A stretch of 64,000 nt of DNA from Thunnus maccoyii (Eukaryota; Chordata; Actinopteri; Scombriformes; Scombridae), in contig NC_056543.1 of NCBI RefSeq assembly GCF_910596095.1, positions 23,384,542 to 23,448,541 on the forward strand, read 5' to 3'. Positions within the stretch are counted from its first letter, which is position 1, and every line of letters begins with the position of its first letter. Under the pieces are notes generated by a model that was given only the letters and a program-made list of their open reading frames with translations, was not told the origin of the DNA and did no database searches. A program made the position numbers and the translations under genes. Shown piece after piece: positions 1 to 13,900 of this stretch.

Positions 1-1803
1 CTCAACAAAACATTGGCCACAATTATTTTTCAGTGCGTGTTTCCTATAAACTATCAAACAAATACAGATTAACAGACCAGAGTGCAGAATCAAAAGTCAG
101 ACACACGACATTTACACTTATTAGCATATTAGAATGAGAAACATTACATCATATAAATTACATTTCCAATACATATCTACAGATGATGACGAATGCGGCA
201 TGTTGATGCACTACATAGAATACTGTGAATACTAGATGAACACTGGTGGAGTCCTGCGTTTCTCTAATGTTGACCTCTCTCACTGGAACATACAGCTGGC
301 ATTATTTCCCATTAGAATAAAACAAATTATGACCCTAATGACTTGATAGGACCCTGGCAAGCTAAAAAGTGTTATTGCTGACCTCTTCTGGATTGAAACT
401 TCATCTGCTTCGAACTATAAAGGTGTATGCTTTAAATTAAGTGCTTGGGGGGCTGCGCCTGGCTATTTCTGCGGCTTTTCACAACCAGCAATCTGACAAC
501 CTACGTCACGCAATGACTGGCCAGATGTGCAAGGGTGACAAAGTAAGCAAGGTTTGAACTTCTCTCTAAGGCTCTCTTTTTTTCATATTTTTTTTTCCAC
601 TATTTTTGTCTCTTTTCACATGAACACAACATCATTTGCCCTCAGATGTGTTCAGACAACACCTCATACAAACTACTTCATTTGAAGCATACTGATGTTT
701 TGCAGAATGAATTCATTAGACTTCATTTCAATGGAATTCCAGAAATGAGTGGATTCACTTGCGTAAGCAAAGTCAATGTGTGTGAATTTTTTGAGTCAAG
801 TTCAACTTTGAGAGAAAAGAGAGCCGGAGAGTTTAAAACAGAGGAAGGTAGCTTTTTAGCTATCTGTCCACTTTTTTTTACTCCTCTATCAAAGTATAAA
901 CTGCTCCACATGATGGAAAATGCTTTTACAATCTTTTGAATAAACAGTGAAATTATTGTCCTGTTAGCAAGCAAGCTAACGTGTTTGCTAACTGACTGTT
1001 AGCTAGCACTCTCTGGTGTTTGGTTTGCTGGATGATTATATTTCTGTTCCCCTGTAAAACTAATTGACAACAAATTGAGTTTGTTCTTGTGTATTTATGC
1101 CAAACTAAAGCTTTAACTCATACTGAATAATAATTTTAAAATGGAATTTAGCTCATAATCTGCCACAGAGTTAAGTTCAATATTCAGGACAAAAACAATG
1201 TGCTTTGTCTTAAATAAAAATACTCTCGAACCATTCAGAATTTTCTCTCCTGTCAGTTTCCTCATATAAACTTAAAATATCCTCAGTACATATAATCAGT
1301 TCACAAAATGCCACAACTATAGGAATATACAATGGTGAGCAATAGCAAAGTCAAATGCAAAACTAAATAATCTATCAAAGTATTACTTTCAAGCTTTAGT
1401 AATGTCATTCTGTACAAAGATGTGCCTTCTGATGGTGGTCGGTGGAGCATGCCGCAACCAACAGTAAAGCCAAGTCGCACTCAGTCACCTATCTGAGACC
1501 AAAACCGCTGTCAACACTGACAACTCTGGTCTACCTGCTTGTTGTAGGCTGTACTGATCCGAGATATGTGCTAATGAGCAACGTCTACATCAAGTAGCAG
1601 TGGGATGTGTGGTATAGAAAGCTTTGATGCAACAGCAGTGAGTCAAGGAATGATGCTTTACAATAAGATACATTAAGATATTACATTAAGATCACAGGCA
1701 GAGAGACGGAGGGAGGTAAATTCCAAATGAGATGTGTGATAGTGTTTCAGGAATTTACTGTTGTCATGTGTCAAGGCTCTTTGTCTCTTCTTCTCTTCAT
1801 CTC
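1..1803 (-). other. tspan7 3' UTR and downstream flank
   Basis: No coding exon was found here. The short open frames at 646-974 on both strands overlap each other, lack homology I recognise and lie in AT-rich sequence. The right part is probably the terminal 3' UTR exon of tspan7; the polyadenylation site was not fixed. Confidence 0.4.
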
Positions 1804-1911
1804 CCTGGAAAGACAAAATAAATACATAGAGAAGAGTTCTTTGTGTTTGAATAAACTCTGAATGTGTGCAGTTTCTTGTGTTGGTGTGTGCATCTTTAAA
1901 TGTCTCTCACC
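1804..1911 (-). other. tspan7 3' UTR intron (predicted splice pair)
   Basis: Seventeen bases after the tspan7 stop the minus strand reads GTGGCAG|GTGAGAGAC, a good donor whose last exon base is 1911. A matching acceptor, GTCTTTCCAG|GGAGATG, opens a downstream exon at 1804. The intron would be 1805-1910, 106 bp. Because the stop lies within 50 nt of the junction, nonsense-mediated decay is not expected. Prediction only. Confidence 0.55.
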
Positions 1912-1927
1912 TGCCACGTCACATCAG

Positions 1928-4900
1928 CTACACCATCTCGTACTGATTGGCTGTGATGATCCTGGACAGACAGCAGGCCAGCAACATGCCAATCAGCTGA
2001 AAGACAAGACAGATGGGTGCTTGGGTTTATTTTATGTCGGGGGAGCAAAAATGTTCCTTCTTTTTGTAAAGACAATGCCACTACAAGAATCTACTTTTCT
2101 GCAAGAGCAAAACAAATGTTTTTTCTTAGAACAACAGAAAATAGATCCAGTAACAGCCCTTAATAATTGTGTCTAACTAGACAAAAATAAAGTTACATTT
2201 CCAAAAAAAGGAAATGTAAATGTAAAGTTGCTAAGTCATTACTAACTAAACTGAGATTGCTGTTTCATGCAATTTTCCTAAAAGCAACTCAGTAGATTTC
2301 CTGTCAAATATAAGCTTGAAGCACACGGTGGAAAATGCTGTGCTAAGCTGTGTTTGTTGATCTCCTTAGCAACTGTTTTTCTTTATTTCAGTTATGCCTC
2401 CATATTAAAACATGTTACCTGTGAGAAGGCAATCCCGAACGTCACTCCTGCAATGATGGCCATGTTGGTTTCCATGAATGAAGTGACCAGCTCATAGCAG
2501 CCCTGAAACACAGGGGGAAGGTTAGTTTGCAGAGGGTTCAGGGACCAGTTATATGTGCAAATTAGGGGCAAGATGGATATCTGGGAGATTATCTGAGGAA
2601 GTAATTAGTGTATGAAGGAGGGAGATGGTTTGAAATGGTACGTGTCAGATGTAAATACAGTCACTGATTACAGACATGCATTCATAGGCTACATATAGTA
2701 CTCATGCAGGAGACTGGCAAGAAATACAATATGACAACACAACTGACCTGGTGGTAGACTTTGCTCGGAGCAAGAGTTGCATTACGGAGGTCTTCTGGGT
2801 TGCAGTCAGAGGAGTTGAAGCAGCAGCTGGCAGGAATGCCGTTGGATGGGTAATAAACACTGGCAAACCAACTGGTGTAGTTATACACTCCACAACAACG
2901 CAGCTAGAAATGCAAAGAGAAAGAGAAAGTATTAGGAGCAGATGAGGATTAAAGGATAAGGACAGTGACAGTGGCGACATACAGCCACTGCAAAACTTTT
3001 AACTAAGAACCATCACATTCGGCTTTTCTTGCTTTTTTCCTAAAGCAGCCTTCCTGTGTATTTGCTATTGATTAGTCCACAGCAGCCACAACAGTGTTGG
3101 AGAGCAATGATAATGTGCACACATTTGCAGGAGTTCGCACACACAGACCATGCTAGCTGCTTAATGTTGGTGTTATTCTGTATTGTTTTTATCAATGAAT
3201 CCCATGAACAGATCAAAAACAACGATGCATTAGTCCATGTCTCAGTACTTTCTGAATACCCTTCACTGTCTGTGCCACTCAGCCCCACCACCATTCATTT
3301 CTAATGAATATGTAAATGAAACAGGTGGGCACTGTAGTTTTTAGCAAATGTTATGTTACTAGGGAGTAAATAGTGCCTTTGTTGGAGACTATTTTCAACC
3401 GCTGTTTAATACGAGTTTGGAGTGCTAGTGAGTATTTACAGGAGGAGGAAGGTATACGTGGGATTGAATCAAAATAAACTACAGTGTCGATGTTCACTGT
3501 AATGAAGGAACATGTATCCAGTGCAACAGTGTGTCTCACTGACGTGTTTTTAATCATTTTTGAACAACAATGGAGGCCTGTGGCACAGAGAAGGAAAATA
3601 TATCAGCCTTTGGCCACACAGGTAACAATTCAATATTGGTTTTGGTCTTTGATGACAATAAGAATTATATAGAATACCCTTAATTACCCAGAATTAATTT
3701 TGCATTCAGCTGTTGTACCTTGTTGATGTCACGTCACTGGGACTTACCCTGTGCTGTAAATTATCAACAGCACGGCTCGCCTCATCCGCAGCGTTGTAGT
3801 TCAGGACTGCGTCAGTGTATGTCCTGTGAAAGGTTCCCTTTATCTGCAGCATGCAAACATACACTCAAAATCACACACATATGCAAACGAGTGCTTCATA
3901 TTTCACTTTCAGATTGAAAAAGTTGTTTTGGGTTTAGCTGTGAATTGCACAACCTACCTCGTGGCGAAAGACAAATCCAGAAATCCCAGCCACTAACTCA
4001 GCGAGGAAAACCAGCGACAGAAACATGGCATACTACAGAGAGAGGAAGAGAAAACGCAAGAGGGAAATTTGCATAGTTTGCATGAAAACCCTCTCTCTTA
4101 AATGTGTATCATTTGCCTAAGCTTGCATCCACACACACACACACACACACGCACACTCAAATAGACTCACTTGACCACCATTAACTGAACAAAGTGCCCT
4201 GCAGCATGTATTGGATTTCTGATCCCTCTCCACAGAACAGAGGTCAAACATTATTCCCTTTATCACGTGACCTGAGGCTAATTAATCAGCATCTACAACA
4301 CTTTCCTTGCAATATAGCACCCCACCCTTCCTCCTGCGGCCTCTCACCAGCTTCAGCATCCATGGGCTTCCTCTGCAGGTGGCGAAGCATCCGAACAGGC
4401 CAAAAACGATGATGACAGTACCGGTGCCGATGAGAACGTATGGGGCGTTGGTGGAGTTGTCGGCTATCAGGGAGATGTACGGGCCCAGCATCAACTTCCC
4501 CCATACTCCCACTGCCAGCAGGATGGCTCCTGTTATCTAGAGGGCGGGGGTTTGAGGGATGCATGTAACAGAAAGAGCGCAGGAAACAGAATGAAAGCAG
4601 GGAACAGGCTTTTATCTCTGCACTTCTGCGATATTACAATAGCTGTATATTAGCAGGGTGGCAAGGGGGAGGAGGAAAAAGAGGATCAAAGTGGAACAAG
4701 AAAGGAGCACAATTAGAGTAAGGAGGAGGAGACGGGAGACAGAAGACACACATTTATCTGGAGTATGGGATAGCGATCACCTGCTTTATGAATATGCCTG
4801 CACTCACACACACACACAGAAAGAAATAGAGAAAAAGGGGACAAATCAAAGAAGCTCTTTGATCCGAGGCGAGACGCTTCCTCCTGTTGCGCCTCTCTTA

Positions 4901-7900
4901 GCATTTCAAATGAAGGCTGCGGATAAAAGAGCGTGTTGTACTAGGCAGCTGAAACGGCGTGTGTCTCAGCTGGGTATGTCTTACTGGTATCTGAAAGGGA
5001 TCGGGGTGTGGAACGGCTGCTGATGATCTGCCTCCAATGAGGGCCAACTCATCCTAACCTCCTCCTTTACTTCCGAGAGGTGGCTGGTCGCAGTCCTGCT
5101 GTCAGGCTCTCTGGCTAGAGAGGGAGCAGCCGGTACAAAATGTCACTGTGCACCCTGAAACTTCTAAAACTGGGGAGAAGAGCACACTCAGCTCTGGCAG
5201 AAAATGAGCCACCATGACTGAAACAGCAGCAGGCTGTTAGAGTCCATCAACTTTGCTCCTAGAAAAGTTTCCTCTTATATTAGTCAACAATGTTTTCAAG
5301 CCTGATCTCATGTTATGTAAAAATGACAATGACACAGACGTTATTTACAATAACGCAAAAAAAGAGACTTCTTTACGTAATCTTTGGCTGCATTGTCTGT
5401 TCTCTGATTGCAGCTCAGAACTAGTCTCTGCAGGTTAATGACTGTGTTAACAACATCCACACTTTGCCCTGTTGGCAGCGTGTAGTGATTGTGCAAAGGT
5501 TTTTCACCGTGATAAATCACCAGCCTCTGGCCTTCCTGTCCTCTGACTGCTGTATTGCTCTGAATTCGGTTGCATTTCCTAAACAAAGCTGTAAAGAGTC
5601 ATTTTAGCCTCAACCACAGTGACTGGTTTTTGGTTTGAGAGTACTTTGTACGGCTATTGTATTATGACTGAACTTCATCATGACTCATGCAAACATCCAC
5701 ACATGAATTTCCATATCAAACACTATGACACACAAAGACAATGAGTTTCAGCCGATGGTGAGATGATAAGAGGGGTTACAGTGAGAGAAAACACTGCTGT
5801 ATGAGCAGCAGCTGCTGAATAAAGCATAAGCTATAGGTATCCGTTTTAGGGAGGAAATACTTACATTTTAGAAGCTAAAACCATTGAATTTTTGGCATTA
5901 TCAATTTTCTGTCAATTGTCTAAACAATCATCTCAAATCTACACCTGTCTGCCAAAATATTACTAATGTAATTATCTCTTAGTGTCTATCTCTTTAATAT
6001 GCAGCTGTGGCCTAATTTATGTAAGCAAAACTAGCAGAACTGGGTATTATTGATGACCTGTGGGCAGTGAGATACTGAAATGAGAAATCCTCAGTGACAT
6101 AGCATTTGTTGGAGCTGAACCAAACATATTCATCACACAATTATTTGAGGCAATAACAAAGAGTCAGAGTATTGAGAACTACCAGTATTCTGGTTCATAT
6201 TGGGATGTAATTTCTCATTTGTAGAACTGATTTGCATGTCATGTAAATGCTTATCCATTAAAATGGAGGCACACAGGCACTGAGAATGCACTCAGTGCAA
6301 CACTGATGAGGACCTTGAAGTATTTTTCTGTAGATATTCGCACTTATTCACAGATTTGGATGCAGAGTACTGAAATGAAGAGTGGCGAAGCACAGGCTGA
6401 TAAAAATCATAGTAACGAATAAAGAGCTATAATTTATAAGATAGTTTTCAGTTTGGTGTGTCTTTTGTGTCTTTCCATAGTCCATGTTCTTTGTGTAGTG
6501 AAAAATGAATAGTCAAAGACTAGTGTACTCTTCAGACTCCATAGCTTTATCGAAGTTGACGTGCAAGCACAGATGTAACTTTACCACTAACATTAAAGCA
6601 GTATTAATAGATTGTTTTGACACCTTGGGGGCAGCTGTCTTAGCAATAAATTCCCTGTTTACAGATCTAGCAGACCTGATGCAACATTTGCATTCACTTG
6701 GAATCATGTTTCTCGCGACCCACGACTGTAAGGACATTATTCTCTCTCTTTTTTGTTTGTTTTTTTGGTCTCAGCTGCTAAATGCTCCACTATGTTCACC
6801 AGTTATTTGCTAACAATGTCTGTCTACCGCTTGATGCTAAGCAGTTAGCGTACAGTGAGCTCATCAGAGCTTTTTCACTGAAAATAGCTGCCTGCTGCTG
6901 GAACCTAAGCTGATGAGAGCAGTGAGAGTGAAAAAAAAAACAATAAAGTTGAGGCCCTAAAACCAAAACAAGGTGCTGAAAGATGCTAAAATGCTCCATA
7001 GAGATGAGAACTGAAGGGTGAGGTGATAATACTATGAGTGACCCCTTTGATATAACACAGTCACATGACCCATTGCTAATATATACCCATTACTAATATA
7101 TACCTTTACACAGACTTTAAAGTCCGTGTAAATCAGAGATTTCTTTTGAAAAACATTATAAGTGTTAGAAAATAATTGCTGAAAACATGTGAAAAGACTG
7201 TGAACTATGTAGTACTGAATTGTGGAGTCAGACCGTTAAACTGTTTTATTTACTATTTCTGAGTTCAGGATTTGTAGGGCTTGCCTAAAATGGCTGCACC
7301 ATGACGTAGAGGGGTGACTAGCATGACAAGAGTAGATGTAAACTCTCTGGGCAGATAGAAAGGTCTACACTTAACTATGAGATATTCTAGGTTAGCAGAG
7401 CAGTGCCTCTCGATAATGGCATTGTCCGTGCACAAAGCTTTGATAACATAAATGCACGCCGTCCCCCATGCCCCTCTGGTCTTACTGGAGTCATTAGCTG
7501 TTGTATCTGCCCTAAGGATGTAGCAGCCCGGTAGTTTAATGGTACTATCGGGGACACTGCTGTTAAGCCATGTTTCTGTAAAAGTCATCAAGTTACAGTC
7601 CGTAATCCTTTTATGAGTGGTGATCCGCAGTTGCAGTTCATCCATGTTGTTCACCAGAGACTGTATATTGGCGAAAATGCTGGGTAGAGATAGCCGATGA
7701 GGCGTTAGCCTTAGCTTAACCGTTAGAGCTCCTCTCTTTCCCCGTTTGCTTACGCTCTTGGCAGAGCTGGGCTGATAGACACTGGTGTCATGGATGTATT
7801 ATAGAGCTGGATAGGGCGCCACAGCTCAGCCTTGCGGCCAATTTTTCCCAGTGGTCACTCACGGTATTGCAGCAAAAAATCCCCCTGCAGCCCAAAGAGC

Positions 7901-10900
7901 ATTTTCTTCATAGACCACCACTGTAAAAGAGATGTCTGTAAAACTGTTGACAGGACACCTTGAACTGCAAAGAATGTCAATTATGACTCTTTCTAAACTT
8001 TTGATCCATGGAGGTTTTATATTTGTAAAACTTTCTTCGAGCCAAGAAAAGCAATTTTAAAAAATCCATGACGTCATCACAATGTTAAGTCTAGCCGGCG
8101 GGGGAAACACTACTGCGCATATTCAGTGGGCCGCACAAAGCAGAAGCAAACCCGGAAGCTAGAGGAAAGGTGTGCGTCAGCCAAGCAATTCCTATGAATG
8201 GGCGCCATTTATATTCCGGTATCCAGCTCTTATAATACATCCATGGTGTCATAGTATTAGTTGTCACTGGTGAATGGGGCCATTTTCGGTCAACGGTAGC
8301 GCTTAAGGAGTTATTTTAAACCAAGTTGAAGTGTCTGTTGACAGGTAGAGTCAGTGTTTAAGCTGCAGTCCACTGAGAGGATATATCCATGTCCGGCTGG
8401 TCGTGTGGCACTGCTGCAGGAATCAATCTGTCCAGTCTCACTCTCACTGTCTCGGGCTGCATTGTGGACACTACTCCTGTGCTTTCAGCGTCACTACAGA
8501 TGTACACCTGTAGCTGCTACATCCAGACCCTCGCTGGCGCTTTTCAAAAAAGCAAGTAACATTGACATCAAACTTCATTGAAAAAAAACGAAAAGTTAAC
8601 ATACCGATAATTGGTGATGGCTCACTTGTTAACTACTCAGTTACATTTTTACTGAGGTAAGTCCACATTTACCTACAAAATAGGGGCCGAATAAAACAGT
8701 GCCTCCTAGTGTTTATTTTTGAAATATCATGCATGTTGCTTGTCTTACACCTACAAACGAGGCCTATTTTAAATTGTATATATTTTTAAGGGAGTTCAGC
8801 ATGAGTGTTAAGTTCAGAGCCTCAGAGGCTGTTTAGTTGGGGCGTGGTTTCAGCGCCTTCGGCGGACACGCCCCCAGCCCTTCAGAGTTCAGAATACTGC
8901 TTGTTTTTCCATAGTTTTTTTTTCTCCTAATTTTATATATTTGGCGATTTTTTTAATCAGTCAAACGTGGCTGGGTGGTTAATAACACATTTTTCTGTGG
9001 TGTGAAAAACTCAGAACACATATTTATTATTGCTTTACACTTTTGACTTTAACCAACCAAAAATGGGAGCTGACTGACGTTGTTATCGGCTCTTATTAGT
9101 TTACAAATATTTCTCTGTGCTACGAATGGCTCTAACATTAACACTGAACAAGCTTGTAGTTGTTTTGGAAGGATGCACACCCCGATTATTGCGAGTTTTG
9201 ACTAGAGTTGGGTGGTCTGGATAAAATCCTCTATCATATATCAGTTTATATAATTTTATATTGTGATAATATGATATAGTAAAGTTAATCTTGAGAGAAT
9301 ATTTATGGATAATACATACAGACAAGAATGTGTGTTTATGGACAATGCAGCGAATTTAATATCTGACAAATGGAGGTACTTCATCACAATGATCATCATA
9401 TCATCATAACAATCCCATATTGTCCATATTGTGCTCACTCATTTGTCACATTGCCAACAACGGACTAATGTAGTGGAAAACATTTGCCTGATTCAAAGGT
9501 CTGAACCCAGGCAAGGAAAACACATTTCTACTACACTAAATTCTGTTTGTTGTTTTGTTTTTTGTCTTTTTTTACTTTTTTCTAATCTTTGTTTTTTCTT
9601 GTGAATCACTGGAAGATTTTACATCTTTGGACCATTAGTTTGGAGCATTACCAAAAGTATTCATAGAACACAATTTGATTCTTTGATTGAAGGGGTCTCA
9701 AACAGACATTAGACAAAGCTTTTTTTAAGCCATCAAAAGCCAAACATGTTTGGATCAACTGGCCTAACACCCAGAAATATTAAAGGGACAGATACAAAAT
9801 ACACAAAATCCCTCTGACGGTAAACAAATCTGCATCGTATATATCGTCATAGTGCCCCACCCGACTTTAGACAAAAGTATCTGCCAAATTAATGTTACAT
9901 AATACAATGTAAAGTAATTGATCAGTTGTTTTCAGCCCCCGACCAGGTAAACTGAAGGACTGCAGGCTGATGATTTGATTCTTCAGCATTGACATCGACT
10001 GTCTATTAATAGTGATGTTAATGGCCAGAGCAGACTGTCACGGTCATTTCAGAGAACAGTTCTCTTGATGACAATGTACTCACTGTTTATGGTCTACATT
10101 ATTAGTGACAAATAACGTAGACTATAAACATAAAACAGCCCCCCAAACCCACCACCCCCACTTAGAGCAGCCGCTGCATACAAATACAGGATCAGCATGT
10201 CAATGCTAAAGTGTTCATTTTAACACCCGCAGGGAAATCAAGTCCAAGGAGCAGGAACAGCTCATCTAGACTTCATGTCTGTTGCTGAATTCCAAGCAGC
10301 TTCTCCCCCCCCCCCCCCCCCCCTCCTCCTTCTCCTCCTCCCTTTCTCCTCCTCCTCCCTGGAGCTGAGCAGCCCCCCTGCACGTTTTGTTTGAAATTCA
10401 ATGCCAGGCCGGCCACCCTGGTTACAGCACAGAGTTTAAAACAGGTCACCCCTTTCCCCTCCTCCCCCGGCCTAATAAAGAAACAGAAGGTGCGATGACA
10501 AAATATGCTGGCGAGGACACAGCACAGACCTTACCACCTGCTCTGCATTTCACCATCCTGTGTATGTACTCTATGTTCTATGTGTGTGTGCGTGCGTGTG
10601 TGTGGGGGGGGGGAGGGAGGAAAGTATGGCGATACAGCTATTCACACTTCCAGACATGATTTGCCTCGACAAGTTGATGACAGTGAAACCGAGGCCCGAC
10701 ACTGAGAAGCTCTCTCTACTTCGAACCCTGTGCCCCACTTCAACCTCGGGGTTTCGAGACATGAGACTCTTCTGCACCTCAGACATCTGAAACCTGACGC
10801 TGCAGACATAAGAGAGCGCTAAGAGACGATATAATCCTGACTAAATATAAAAAGTTCATGTCCATGACACTAACACATGGCACAGCACAGCTCTTCTTTT

Positions 10901-13900
10901 TAAGCCCACATTAACACAGATCTGAACTGAAAGACTGAACTCAGCTCTGTGTTTTCTTCTGCAAAGTAAAGGGGTTAATTTAGATTTTGTTCAAGGTTCA
11001 GTAAGCAATTTCACTTCCTTAAATTCTGGGTGAGTGCGGGTAAAAGCAGAGAGAAAAAGCACTCTTCAGGTCCTAAAGACATTATGGACAGAAAAATCTC
11101 TTTCACATGTTCTTATTAGATAATCCACCCCGGCTATATCTGGCTGCCATCAGAAATCTAACAGACAAGGATGAGCCTATAACCCACAAAACACTGTCAC
11201 AATTATGGTCAGAGCCACGCTAAATTGATAACCGTGCCTGCCAGCTACTCAGACAGTATTGTGGTTGCACTGCTGCTTGTACTGGCGTTAAATCATATTT
11301 GAAAATTCAGCTGGTGATCAAAACCTAAACAGAGTCACATGTCAAATACTGAAAATGAAACAAGGAATAAGATGTACTTTTTCACTCCTCATTTCTCAAA
11401 TCTCTCAGTCATTTACCCAAATATTGGAACAGACACTTGAATCCTGAGTGTTCATTACAATGACAACATGGACAGAATCTAGTCTTTAAATGTTGTTTAA
11501 TACTGCTGCGAATATGTTTTTATGTGTGAATTCAAGTCAGACCGAGGCTTTGAAGCTAAAGGCCTTGACAAAAATCCTCACTATTGGTTAGATTCAACTG
11601 TTTGGTAAACTATGTGGTGTTGCATTGGATTGCATAATATTGAGGGAGTGTTTAATATTCTTGCTCCTCCGTGTAGCCTACAGTATGCAGATGGGGTGGA
11701 CGAAATATCGAGCAGAAGAAGATGGTGGATAGTGTGCGGCAAAATGTTTTGGGAGCTTGCAAATTCCAGTATGAGGATGACTTCTCTGAGGATGACTGAA
11801 TATTAGAAACACTGGAAACTATTTTGATAAGCGATTCATCGTTTAAGGCGTTTGGTCACACAGAAATGCAGAACTATTTTTTGGTTGCAGCTTCTCAAAT
11901 GTGAGAATTTGCTGCTTTTCCTCATCTTACATTATATTAAATGAATATCATCTTCTAAAGATCCTGGCGCTTTATGAGAATTTGATGGGCATTTTTCACT
12001 GTTTTCTAACCTTTTACAGACCAAAATGATTGATCAATTTATTGAGAAAACAAATTGCAGATTGATGATATTGAAAATATTCCCTACTTTCAATACAACG
12101 CTGTAATAAACAGCACCACCACAAAGCACAGCCTCAAGATGAATACTCGACAAACATCTAAACAACAGAAGTAGTAAAGCCCAGTCTCAATGAGTAGAGC
12201 TGCAAAGATTAGTCGAATAATCGATTGACAGAACATTCATCTGCAACTGTTTGGATAATCGTATAATCCCTTTTTTAAAGCAAAAATAACAAACATCTGC
12301 TGGTTCCAGCCTCTCAAATATGAGGATTTGATGCTTTTCTCTGTTGCACACGATAATAAACAGAATATCTGGGTTTCAGACTGTTGGTTGGACAAAACAT
12401 CTATCTGAAAACATCACCTTGGGCGGTGGGAAACTATAACATTATTTTCTTACATTTTATAGAGGACACCTGTAGATCGACAGGTGCATCGGAGAAGGAG
12501 ACCTTCATTAGGTTAAAATAAGCTGATGAAGGTCTGTGTACCGATAAAACTTTTTAAATTGAAAGTGAAGAAGACAGTGTGTGGGAGTTCTTTCTTCTGC
12601 TTCACATTTTATAGACCAAATAATTAATTGAGAAAATAATCAAATTAATCGATGATGAAAATAATCATTAGTTGCTGCCCTAATTTTAGATTAAAGCATT
12701 TTATAGCAGAGACAATTGATCGATTAGTCAATTGACGGATAATGAGTAAGCAACTATTTTGACAGTTGATAAATCATCATTTATCAAGCAAAAATACCTC
12801 AACTGTCTCTGGTTCCAGTTCCTCCAGTGAGGACTCGCTGCTTTTCTTATTGTAAACAGAATAAAAAAGCAGTTTCTAGACTTTATGTAATTGGTAATTG
12901 TTAGTTGCAGCCTTGCTTTCAATATAATGTTGTATTATACAACACTACCACAGTCTCAAAATGCACAGTCAACAACTAATGCAGTAGTCTCAACAATAAC
13001 TGCACATTTAAAGTATTTATAGCAGGTATTTACTGCAGTACTTTTGTGTTTATTTATATGACATTACATACTGTTTTTCTGGTCTCTGTTGTCACACACA
13101 TTTGTGATTTCCCATCATTATATAGGAATAAAAGGTGTTGCTTAGATATTGGTATTATAGTACATCTATAGCAGTGGTTCCCAACCTAGGGGGCCGGGAC
13201 CCCTACAAGGGGTTGTGAGATGATAGGACAGGATAGGATCCAGAAAAAAAAAAAATCTAGACACACAAAATTATGATTTTTTTCTTTCTTCTAATTTCTG
13301 ATTTATTTCTTGTGGATTTTTTGTATTTTACCAACTCATGTCTCTAAAAGTTATTCAAATAAAACAAAATAAGTCTCTTTCTAGAGCTCCAAGGTTTAAT
13401 CAGCAACCATTTTGGTAATTGAATAATCTTTTTAGTCATTTTTTAAGCAAAAATGTAAAAAAAAAATAAGCTGGTTTCAGCTTCTCAAATGTGATAATTT
13501 ATTGCTTTTCTTCGTCAAATACAATGATAAACTGAATATGTTTGGGTTTTGGACTGTTAGTCAGACAAAACTAGACATTTGAAGATGTAACCTTGGACTT
13601 TAACTGATATTTTTCACAATTTTCTGACATTTTGTAGACAAAACGACACGTGACGAGGGGCACCCAGCTAGACTTTGCTTTATGGGAACCACTGGTCTAT
13701 AGGATCACATAGAAAAGGCTGCAATGTCCCTTTAAGAATCTATAGCAACGGCCCCAAAATGTAACGTTAGCTCGGTAAAAACGGGGATTTAACGGGGCCT
13801 TACCAAACAGACGAGGCCCGTTAGTCTCATCAAACAGACGGAGTTTAACGGTGGCGGAGATGATAACTGACAACCATGATGCTATCTATGTCTGCTATGT

